6,939 nt of DNA from Patescibacteria group bacterium UBA3527 (GTDB taxonomy: Bacteria; Patescibacteriota; Minisyncoccia; Phycocordibacterales; UBA918). The stretch covers positions 1 to 6,939 of the forward strand of contig DFPA01000059.1 in NCBI GenBank assembly GCA_002377025.1. Reading direction: 5' to 3'. A model generated the notes under the pieces. That model searched no databases. It saw only the letters and a list, made by a program, of their open reading frames with translations, and was not told the DNA's origin. The translations under genes were made by a program, and so were the position numbers. Of the stretch, positions 1-6,094 are shown piece by piece. Positions within the stretch are counted from its first letter, which is position 1; each line of letters opens with the position of its first letter.

Positions 1-3000
1 AGTCTATTCTCCGGATTCATGGTGGTTTCCCACAGCTCATCAGCGTTCATTTCACCCAGACCTTTGTACCGCTGAATACGAAACTTTGCGCCTGTCTTCC
101 TGGTTTCCACCTCGTCCTCTCCATCATCATCAGATTCTTCACCATCTTCAGAACCCGGATTCTCTTCACCGACAATTTCAAACTTTTCTTGGTCGGTATA
201 GGCATACCACACTTCCTTTCCTTTCTGGATTTTATAAAGTGGCGGTTGCGCTATGTATACGTAACCTTCATCAAGGAGCGGACGAAAATACCTGTAAAAA
301 AGAGTCAGCAGCAGAGTACGAATATGTGCGCCGTCTACGTCGGCATCGGTCGCAATAATGAGTTTATGGTAACGCAGCTTGGATTCGTCAAACACATCAC
401 CAATGGCAGTACCGAGTGCTATTACCAAGTTCTTAATTTGTTCTGAAGCGAGCATTTTGTCGATACGGGCTCGTTCCACGTTCAAAATCTTTCCTCGCAA
501 AGGCAAGATGGCCTGTGTTTTTCTGTCACGCCCCATTTTTGCACTATTGTGTACAAAAACACCACTGGCCAATGCGAAGTTGTGTGTGTTGGGCACCTCA
601 AAGTCGTAAACATCCATTGTTTCATTAATTTCAGTAACCGAAATGACTTGGTGATTATGGTGTATTGCCGCATCTTTTAGGCTGTTAATATCACCACCAA
701 AGAACTTGCTTGCGACTGTTTCAGGACGAATTAAGCTGCGGTCACCGGTTTCTTTGCGTAATTCTTCGTAACGATCTAAATCGACTGCGCCAGTCTCCTG
801 ATAAATTCTGTGCAAAGTCGTTAACATTTTGTCTAGGTACGTCTGGTAATAGGCTTCTTTCCTCCTTCTCCTAAAATCATTAGTCCACTGCTTCTTGGTC
901 ATTTCACTACGCTTCAATAACAAGGATTCGTCTCTCCATTGTTCCTTTGCTAATTTACTCAACACTTGTTTAGCCTCGGGATTGTCTGCAAAGAATTGCT
1001 TCACTCTCTCCGACTGCTTATCTCTATTTTCTTTCCTGCTCCAATATTTCTTTTGTTCATTGTTTAAACGTGTCTTAGTTTCAATCTGAAAATCCAAGTT
1101 ATTATTGTAGAATTCCAAAAACTTTTCCGTCATAAAAGCCTTGTACTCATCATTCTGCCACTGCTTCTTCGCTCGTTTAGACAACATTTTTTTCATCTTT
1201 GGCGTAGACATTATCTCACTTATCATTGCACGGTATTTAGGATCTCTATGAGCTTGTCTGGATTTTTCCTTTGCCTCCGGTGTATGCAAAGTACGGTGTG
1301 CATGCTGTCTATGTAATTCTAAGTGCGCCTCTTTAGACAAAGAAATGAGGTTATCAGGATTATTATTCAACTTATTAAAATCCCGATGATGAATATGATC
1401 GCCTTCTCGTTTCTCATACACTCCCTTAGCTTGATTAAAATTATCTGCCAATAGATGTGTAAAACGCCAATATTTTTCTGTTGGGTCGTATACCATTTCA
1501 TATCCATCAATAGTAATACGTCCGCCAATCTTAGAATGCTGACGATATAGAGGCATTAATGACTCACCGGGACTCAATTTAGATGCTGGTTTATAGGTAC
1601 CATCTCGTAACATAAAACGATGATCGGGTGTACAAATTATCTCTTCGTTATTATCCAGAGTCACCTTCACCACTCGTGCATTGTGTTTGGTGATACGCGG
1701 ATCTTTGACTTCTCCGATAGCCACCTTGCCATTGTTGTCGATAGTGTAACAAAAATGATTCTGTCCATTTTTTCTCTCTGCCACAATTTTACGTAACGAC
1801 AAATTACGTCCGTCAGTCAAGGCGATTTTGGTATCACCGGAAAAACAACCGCCGGCGGAATCTCCTTCTACGATGAAAAGCTCGGAGTCTTCAGCGCTCT
1901 TACTCTGACAGTCAGCCAGCTTCCCTGGAAGAGACATACCTTCCAAGGCACCTTTGCGCAGCACGGAATCTTTTGCAGCCTTGGCTGCCTTACGGGCTTT
2001 TACGGCAATCACCACCTTATTGATAATGGCTTTGGCATCGTCAGGGTTTTCCTCTAAGAATTCTTGAAACGCTTCTCCAAAGACCGACTCTACCGCGCCG
2101 CGCGCCTCAACCGAGCCGAGCTTACCTTTGGTTTGGCCTTCAAACTGAATTTCCGGCATTTTTACAGAAACAACTGCGGTAATACCTTCCAACACGTCAT
2201 CGCCGGTAAAAGTGCCGTCCTTTTCTTTGATTAAGTTATTCTTCTTACCGTAATTATTCAGAGTACGAGTGAGTGCGGTTTTAAAACCGGTGATATGAGT
2301 ACCATGCTCCGGGTTGTATATGTTGTTGGCAAAGGCAGAGATGCGAGGTGAGATGTCGTCGACGTACTGCAAAGCCACTTCCACCGCCAATACATTTTCA
2401 TCTATATCAGTCTTTTCTACATAAAAGATATTTTTATGTACCGGCTTTTGGTATTGATTATTGAATGCCACCAGCGACTTCAGACCACCTTCAAAGTAGA
2501 AAGTTTGATGCGGTACCTCTAGTCCTTCATCAGCCAAATAGATCGTGTTCTCGAGAGATTTCAAATCAAGCTTGGTATTGGATTCACGCGCATCGACAAC
2601 AGTAAGACGCATATCTTTCACTAGGTAGGCTTGCTGGCGCAAATGGTTCACTATCTTTTTCCAGTCGTAAATAACCTCAGGGAAAATATCTGGGTCGGCT
2701 TGAAAGGCTACAATAGACCCTTGAAACTTAGTTTTACCGAGTTTCTTTACTTTCGCTTTTGGTTTTCCAATATTGTATTCTTGTATGTAATGGTCGCCGT
2801 CTTTGTGTACATCCACTCTAGTATGGGTAGAGAGAGCATTCACTACTGATACACCCACACCATGAAGACCACCGGATACCTTGTACCCGGATTCATCGCC
2901 TCCAAATTTACCGCCGGCATGCAGGGTACACATAATAGTCTCAAGTGCCGATACCTTGGTCTGTTTGTGAATGTCTACCGGAATACCACGACCGTTGTCC

Positions 3001-3251
3001 ACCACGCGGATGTAATTGTCGGGTAAAAGCGCCACTTCTACACGATTGGCAAAACCTCCCATCGCTTCGTCACGGGCGTTGTCAAATATTTCCCAAATCA
3101 TGTGATGGAGACCTTCCGGACCCGTAGTACCGATGTACATTCCCGGGCGCTTACGCACCGGTTCCAGACCTTCCAGTACTGAAATGGACGAAGCGTCGTA
3201 CCCTCCCTTCCTAGTACCAGTTTTCTTGGCATCTCCTTTCTTTGCAGGCAT
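1..3251 (-). CDS. gyrB: DNA gyrase subunit B precursor, intein-containing, C-terminus cut by window edge
   Basis: This is the ATPase and TOPRIM subunit of DNA gyrase, which with GyrA introduces negative supercoils into the chromosome. The frame is open from ATG at 3251 to base 1 (1083 complete codons; 649 without the intein), so by comparison with short GyrB proteins roughly 60 C-terminal residues are missing. Visible motifs: RKRPGMYIG (33-41), the GHKL N-box EIFDNARDEA with E54 and N58, DNGRGIP (85-91), YKVSGGLHGVGVSVVNALS (123-141), the ATP-contacting QTK loop in FEGQTKGKLGS, TOPRIM EGDSAGG (462-468), DADVDG (969-974 of the precursor) and RYKGLGEMN near the end. The order and the SAKMGRD sequence after the intein favour GyrB over ParE. 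The N-terminus has a short Lys-rich extension (MPAKKGDAKK). ATG 3251 is chosen because a promoter lies about 30 bases upstream; no Shine-Dalgarno is visible. Lys150 stands where E. coli has Arg136. Confidence 0.97.
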   Translation of the reverse strand, partial: MPAKKGDAKKTGTRKGGYDASSISVLEGLEPVRKRPGMYIGTTGPEGLHHMIWEIFDNARDEAMGGFANRVEVALLPDNYIRVVDNGRGIPVDIHKQTKVSALETIMCTLHAGGKFGGDESGYKVSGGLHGVGVSVVNALSTHTRVDVHKDGDHYIQEYNIGKPKAKVKKLGKTKFQGSIVAFQADPDIFPEVIYDWKKIVNHLRQQAYLVKDMRLTVVDARESNTKLDLKSLENTIYLADEGLEVPHQTFYFEGGLKSLVAFNNQYQKPVHKNIFYVEKTDIDENVLAVEVALQYVDDISPRISAFANNIYNPEHGTHITGFKTALTRTLNNYGKKNNLIKEKDGTFTGDDVLEGITAVVSVKMPEIQFEGQTKGKLGSVEARGAVESVFGEAFQEFLEENPDDAKAIINKVVIAVKARKAAKAAKDSVLRKGALEGMSLPGKLADCQSKSAEDSELFIVEGDSAGGCFSGDTKIALTDGRNLSLRKIVAERKNGQNHFCYTIDNNGKVAIGEVKDPRITKHNARVVKVTLDNNEEIICTPDHRFMLRDGTYKPASKLSPGESLMPLYRQHSKIGGRITIDGYEMVYDPTEKYWRFTHLLADNFNQAKGVYEKREGDHIHHRDFNKLNNNPDNLISLSKEAHLELHRQHAHRTLHTPEAKEKSRQAHRDPKYRAMISEIMSTPKMKKMLSKRAKKQWQNDEYKAFMTEKFLEFYNNNLDFQIETKTRLNNEQKKYWSRKENRDKQSERVKQFFADNPEAKQVLSKLAKEQWRDESLLLKRSEMTKKQWTNDFRRRRKEAYYQTYLDKMLTTLHRIYQETGAVDLDRYEELRKETGDRSLIRPETVASKFFGGDINSLKDAAIHHNHQVISVTEINETMDVYDFEVPNTHNFALASGVFVHNSAKMGRDRKTQAILPLRGKILNVERARIDKMLASEQIKNLVIALGTAIGDVFDESKLRYHKLIIATDADVDGAHIRTLLLTLFYRYFRPLLDEGYVYIAQPPLYKIQKGKEVWYAYTDQEKFEIVGEENPGSEDGEESDDDGEDEVETRKTGAKFRIQRYKGLGEMNADELWETTMNPENR
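666..791 (-). other. Segment resembling an HNH-associated homing-endonuclease repeat
   Basis: Intein residues about 353-394 include YEELRKETGDRSLIRPETV followed by ASKFFGGDINSLKDAA. The layout (an acidic/basic helix, a loop, then a 'phe-gly-x-x-asn-x-leu-x-x-ala' ending) recalls the small HNH-associated repeats that follow some homing nucleases and probably contact DNA. It sits just before the C-terminal splicing blocks, so it could also be a linker. The match is from pattern memory only. Confidence 0.4.
843..1280 (-). other. Basic, Trp-containing repeat region of the homing endonuclease (possible DNA-binding modules)
   Basis: Intein residues about 190-335 are highly basic, largely helical in appearance, and contain recurring units: KKQWQNDEYKAFM (W230), KKYWSRKENRDK (W269), KEQWRDESLLLKR (W304) and KKQWTNDFRRRRK (W321). 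Each has a Lys/Gln-(Trp)-polar-charged core. Similar short modules (NUMOD type) are found next to HNH and GIY-YIG homing nucleases, where they bind DNA, and I infer the same role. Spacing is uneven (39, 35 and 17 residues), so the repeat is diverged. Arginine codons are mostly AGA/AGG here (10 of 14), unlike the GyrB host part upstream of the intein (2 of 16). The family assignment is tentative. Confidence 0.45.
1302..1406 (-). other. HNH nuclease motif of the intein homing endonuclease
   Basis: Intein residues about 148-182 contain DHIHHRDFNKLNNNPDNL followed by SLSKEAHLELH. This matches the HNH/beta-beta-alpha-metal pattern: the catalytic HH pair (His153-His154), the central Asn residues in KLNNNPDNL, and the closing His175/His179. 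Enzymes of this family cut or nick DNA, here presumably the intein-free gyrB allele, so that repair copies the intein in. No zinc-binding Cys pairs are seen. All expected motif residues are present, so the domain may be active, but activity cannot be judged from sequence alone. Upstream residues 110-130 (DGYEMVYDPTEKYWRFTHLL) look like the beta-strand lead-in common in such HNH proteins. Confidence 0.85.
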
Positions 3252-3286
3252 AAAAAAATTCTAAAATAATCGCTTAACTTCGCTAT

Positions 3287-3315
3287 ATTATAGCATTTTT
3301 TAGCTACTCTTTCAC
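3287..3315 (-). promoter_or_regulatory. Sigma70-type promoter for gyrB with extended -10
   Basis: On the minus strand the -35 box is GTGAAA (3315-3310, four of six consensus positions), followed by a 17-base spacer and a perfect -10 TATAAT (3292-3287) preceded by TGC, an extended -10 element. Transcription would start near 3281-3280, giving a leader of about 30 bases before ATG 3251. It lies after the terminator-like hairpin, so gyrB can be transcribed apart from pheST. The short leader has no clear ribosome binding site. Confidence 0.72.
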
Positions 3316-3319
3316 CCTT

Positions 3320-3348
3320 AAAATGGGGGCAAATTATCCTGCTCCCCC
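3320..3348 (-). terminator. Possible intrinsic terminator after pheT
   Basis: On the minus strand GGGGG-A-GCA (3348-3340) can pair with TGCCCCC (3331-3325), an eight-pair GC-rich stem with one bulged A and an 8-base loop. It is followed by ATTTT (3324-3320), a short T tract that is then broken by AA. Position, 60 bases past the pheT stop and just before the gyrB promoter, suits the end of the pheST transcript. The short T tract keeps confidence moderate. Confidence 0.5.
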
Positions 3349-3350
3349 GG

Positions 3351-3404
3351 TCAACTTTGGCTATTTCTACATTCGTATCCGATGTTGTAGAAGAGAATTT
3401 TCAT
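3351..3404 (-). CDS. Possible 17-residue ORF or gene remnant after pheT
   Basis: One base after the pheT double stop (TAA TAA) an ATG opens a 17-codon frame, MKILFYNIGYECRNSQS, ending in TGA three bases before the terminator-like hairpin. A GAGG within the last pheT codons sits seven bases upstream of this ATG, a better Shine-Dalgarno than those of the large genes here. The first ten residues look like an ordinary protein N-terminus, so this could be the decayed start of a lost gene or a small translated peptide. No function is assigned, and chance occurrence is quite possible. Confidence 0.22.
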   Translation of the reverse strand: MKILFYNIGYECRNSQS

Positions 3405-3408
3405 GTTA

Positions 3409-5358
3409 TTACCTCACTTCCCAACCTTTCTCCTCAACTGCTTTATATACTCTATCCATTACCTCATTTACCTCACCATCTGTGAGAGTTCTGTCCGTTG
3501 CTTGAAAAACAAGACGAAAGGCCAAAGAAGTACGACTGTCTTTCTCAAACCTATCAAAGAGAGTGGTGCGTACTCGTAAAACTCCGGCATTATCATTCAA
3601 TATTTTCTCTACCTCACTCTCATCGGTACTATCATCTACCCAAAGAGCAATGTCACGAGTCATGTACGGATACGTAGAGAAGGGTTGATAGTGTATATCC
3701 TCAGCTCTTTCCACCACATCATACTCTGTCGGCATTTCCAGTTCTGCCAGTACGGCATCTAAGTTGGTCTCAGCTACCCCCTTATCTATCTGCCAGTCTA
3801 TATCTACGCCAAGCTCTTCATTGATGCTCGCAAGTACGCCGGTCAAAATCTTATCTTCCTTGCCCGAATAACCTGATGGTTTTTGTCTCAAGCCAATGGC
3901 CAGTGACAAGTGTTCAGCTACCGTTGACTCACCGTTATAAAAAACCGTACCGATTTCAAACACTCTGGTATCGTTGATGCCCAGATAATCTGCCAGAGGA
4001 GCATTTCTATCCAATACTTCAGTAAGATTCTTGGACAAGCCGGACCGTACGTAACTTTTATCACTGGCAAGGGCATTTAGAAGCTGGATCTTATCTTTGT
4101 TGCGAAATGAAGAGGTAATTACTTCTGAGAAACCTTGAGCCACCAGTACGTGCCGGACTTTTTCACCGTAGTAGTGACGCTTGTTTAGCTCAGTCAGAGG
4201 TACACTTTCCGGTACTACAGATTCCACATGATCATAGCCATGTAGACGACCAATTTCCTCGATAAAATCTTCTTGAATATTTAGATCCGTACGTTCAAAT
4301 GGACCGGTGGCCCTTATTAGCTCTAGCTTATCGTCCAAGTACGCTGTGCAACCAGCCTTCGTAAGAAGGTCGCACATTTCCTCTCCGCTCAAAGCCAGAC
4401 CCAGTAGTAAATTGGCTTTTTCTACAGACACTTCGACCTCTTTATTATCTTTCCTCTCCAGATATTCATCAACTGTCCCTTGATATTCTCCACCGGCAAT
4501 TTCTAAAATGAGTTTCACAATTTCACTCTGAGCGTATGGCGGCAGCTCTCGAGATGGTTCATTTTCAAAGCGCTTGCTAGCGTCGATAACTATGCCTAGA
4601 CGGCGGGCGGTTTTGCGAGTCACTATTGGATGAAAATGCGCCGCCTCTATAATCACCTTCTTTGTACCTGCATGCACACCGGCAAACCGCCCGCCCTTCA
4701 CGCCTGCCAAGCCAATTGGGGTGTTACTACTTTTATCTACTATCAAAAGCTCTGTGCCTTTAAGTTCTACTACCCTGTCTTCATCCTTTCCGCCTTCAGC
4801 TATCAGACTTACAGTCTCTCCCGCACTAGCATAGCGCACTTGAAATTGCCATCTACCATCTACTTGAGGAAAGAGGTCGGCGTCGTAAGCATGTATAGGT
4901 TGTCCGATAGCGAACATCACATAGTTCGTGGCATCCACAATGTTATTTATCGGACGCTGACCAATCGCTTCCAATCTCTTCTTGAGCCACTCAGGAGATT
5001 CTTTCACTTCCACACCGGTTATCAAAGAAGCGGTGAAGCGGGGGCAGGCTTCTTTATTCATTATCTCTACCTCTATTTCATTATTCTTTGCTAGCTCTGG
5101 GGATGTAGCCAACGGATCGTACTCTAGAATTGTCCCGACAATACTGGCAAGCTCTCTGGCAATGCCTCTATGACAAAGACAATCCGAAGCTCGATTTGGC
5201 AAGACATCAACATCTATGACATTGTGGTCACTGTCAGTAGCACTGGTCTGAACTTCCTCTATTTCAAAAGCATGTTTGCCCAGTAAATCAGCAACTTCCA
5301 CGACCGAAGGAATCGAGTCACCATAATATTCACGTATCCAATCGTAAGAAACTTTCAT
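3409..5358 (-). CDS. pheT: Phenylalanyl-tRNA synthetase beta subunit, short form lacking the tRNA-binding OB domain
   Basis: Together with PheS this forms the alpha2-beta2 enzyme that charges tRNA-Phe; the beta chain edits mischarged Tyr-tRNA and binds the anticodon. The 649-residue protein begins with B1 (MKVSYDWIRE) and passes at about residue 38 straight to VLPNRASDCLCHRGIAREL (52-70). In E. coli the EMAP-II-like OB domain (about 110 residues) lies between these segments; it is absent here, which explains much of the deficit from the usual 780-800. Then follow B3/B4 (about 104-265: VDATNYVMFAIGQPIHAYDA, GLAGVKGG, IIEAAHFHP), with the editing-site residues His156 and Glu238 apparently kept, B5 (about 300-375), the catalytic-like B6/B7 core (about 395-545) and a C-terminal FDX-ACB domain (558-648: STYPYMTRDIALWVDD to the end). 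ATG 5358 lies three bases after the pheS stop, so translation is probably coupled; no Shine-Dalgarno is seen. It ends in two consecutive TAA codons. Confidence 0.97.
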   Translation of the reverse strand: MKVSYDWIREYYGDSIPSVVEVADLLGKHAFEIEEVQTSATDSDHNVIDVDVLPNRASDCLCHRGIARELASIVGTILEYDPLATSPELAKNNEIEVEIMNKEACPRFTASLITGVEVKESPEWLKKRLEAIGQRPINNIVDATNYVMFAIGQPIHAYDADLFPQVDGRWQFQVRYASAGETVSLIAEGGKDEDRVVELKGTELLIVDKSSNTPIGLAGVKGGRFAGVHAGTKKVIIEAAHFHPIVTRKTARRLGIVIDASKRFENEPSRELPPYAQSEIVKLILEIAGGEYQGTVDEYLERKDNKEVEVSVEKANLLLGLALSGEEMCDLLTKAGCTAYLDDKLELIRATGPFERTDLNIQEDFIEEIGRLHGYDHVESVVPESVPLTELNKRHYYGEKVRHVLVAQGFSEVITSSFRNKDKIQLLNALASDKSYVRSGLSKNLTEVLDRNAPLADYLGINDTRVFEIGTVFYNGESTVAEHLSLAIGLRQKPSGYSGKEDKILTGVLASINEELGVDIDWQIDKGVAETNLDAVLAELEMPTEYDVVERAEDIHYQPFSTYPYMTRDIALWVDDSTDESEVEKILNDNAGVLRVRTTLFDRFEKDSRTSLAFRLVFQATDRTLTDGEVNEVMDRVYKAVEEKGWEVR

Positions 5359-5361
5359 GCT

Positions 5362-6087
5362 TTAAAACTGATTAACAAACCTTAAGTCTCCCGTATAAAG
5401 GTCGCGTACGTCGTTGATGCCGTATTTCATCACCGCCAACCTGTCGATACCCATACCAAAGGCAAAACCGGAATACTCCTCCGGATCAATACCAGAATCG
5501 CGTAACACATTTGGATGTACCATTCCGGCACCCATCACTTCTATCCATTTGTCAGCCAGAGTGCTATCGCTACCCTTTAGCATCATATCCACCTCCACCC
5601 CAGGTTCCACAAAAGGAAAGAAGCTCGGGCGAAAACGTACCTCCACTTCCCCACTAAAAAACTTGGAGAAAAAATACTCGATAGTACCCTTCAAATGTCC
5701 CATATTTACCCCTTTGTCCACATACAACCCTTCCAGCTGGTAGAACTGAGCCTCGTGAGTAGCATCGGTGGCTTCATTGCGAAACACTTTTCCCGGGACT
5801 ATCACTCTTATTGGTGGTTTGTGCGCTTCCATAAAACGCGCTTGCACCGGAGAGGTGTGAGTCCGGAGTACTGTTGGTTCGCTTACATCCTTGTTCTTAA
5901 ACCAAAAGGTATCCTGCATATCACGACTGGGATGATCCTTGGGTACATTAAGGCGATCAAAGTTATAATACTCTGTTTCCGCTTCAGGACCTTCCGCAAA
6001 CACAAAGCCAATCTTTGCGAAGATACCGTTGATCTCGGCAATCATTTTAGGAATTGGATGAATATGTCCGGCCTGTTCTTGCATCAC
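5362..6087 (-). CDS. pheS: Phenylalanyl-tRNA synthetase alpha subunit, short form lacking the N-terminal coiled coil
   Basis: This catalytic class II synthetase subunit activates phenylalanine and transfers it to tRNA-Phe. The 241 residues correspond to the catalytic domain only; typical PheS has about 330-340 residues with an N-terminal coiled coil that contacts tRNA. Visible: GHIHPIP (7-13, like the LHPV start of the E. coli core), AEGPEAETEYYNFDRLNVP (31-49), DHPSRDMQDTFW (51-62), motif 2 VFRNEATDATHEAQFYQLEG (101-120), RFRPSFFPFVEPGVEVD (151-167), GMVHPNVL (188-195) and motif 3 GFAFGMGIDRLAV (207-219). Ala209 matches the E. coli Ala294 position that shapes the Phe pocket. The start is GTG 6087 or the next codon, ATG 6084; both lie within ten bases of the TAG of the upstream gene, so no room remains for a coiled coil in this frame's usual place. 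pheT follows after three bases. Confidence 0.97.
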   Translation of the reverse strand: MMQEQAGHIHPIPKMIAEINGIFAKIGFVFAEGPEAETEYYNFDRLNVPKDHPSRDMQDTFWFKNKDVSEPTVLRTHTSPVQARFMEAHKPPIRVIVPGKVFRNEATDATHEAQFYQLEGLYVDKGVNMGHLKGTIEYFFSKFFSGEVEVRFRPSFFPFVEPGVEVDMMLKGSDSTLADKWIEVMGAGMVHPNVLRDSGIDPEEYSGFAFGMGIDRLAVMKYGINDVRDLYTGDLRFVNQF

Positions 6088-6094
6088 AATAATA

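Larger units (their letters stand above)
546..1847 (-). mobile_element. Class 1 intein with HNH homing endonuclease, in the GyrB TOPRIM motif
   Basis: This 434-residue protein intron excises itself from the GyrB precursor and joins the flanking halves. Cys1 (codon 1847-1845) follows host EGDSAGG directly; the last residues are VFVHN (Asn434 at 548-546) and the host resumes with Ser in SAKMGRD. Splicing parts visible: block A CFSGDTKIALTDG (1-13), block B CTPDHRF with Thr73 and His76, block F VYDFEVPNTHNFALASG (413-429), and block G with His433-Asn434. All residues needed for standard Cys1/Asn/Ser+1 splicing are present. From memory, the start, end, site and length closely resemble the Synechocystis GyrB intein, so it is probably an allele of that site. 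The middle (about 100-395) holds the endonuclease region. Insertion keeps the host frame exactly (1302 bases), with no stop or frameshift, so it looks active for splicing. Confidence 0.96.

Noticed and set aside
861..872. AGGAGAAGGAGG on the minus strand as an internal ribosome binding site
   Set aside because: The next in-frame ATG (about 827) is over 30 bases away, too far for initiation; the bases encode the Arg-rich RRRRK stretch.
546..1847. Separate endonuclease gene or frameshifted gyrB
   Set aside because: The insert is in frame with both host halves, with exact splice-junction residues and no stop, so it is an intein and not an independent gene or a broken gene.
3349..3354. TTGACC as a -35 box for a second gyrB promoter
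   Set aside because: No acceptable -10 sequence is found 15-19 bases downstream; that stretch is the GC-rich arm of the hairpin.
4630..5094. Plus-strand ORF of 154 codons inside pheT
   Set aside because: It lies opposite well-conserved pheT codons, has no recognisable domain or start signal, and its composition fits an antisense shadow. The same holds for all other plus-strand frames, including 86-358, 2631-2849, 5414-5743 and 5695-6144.
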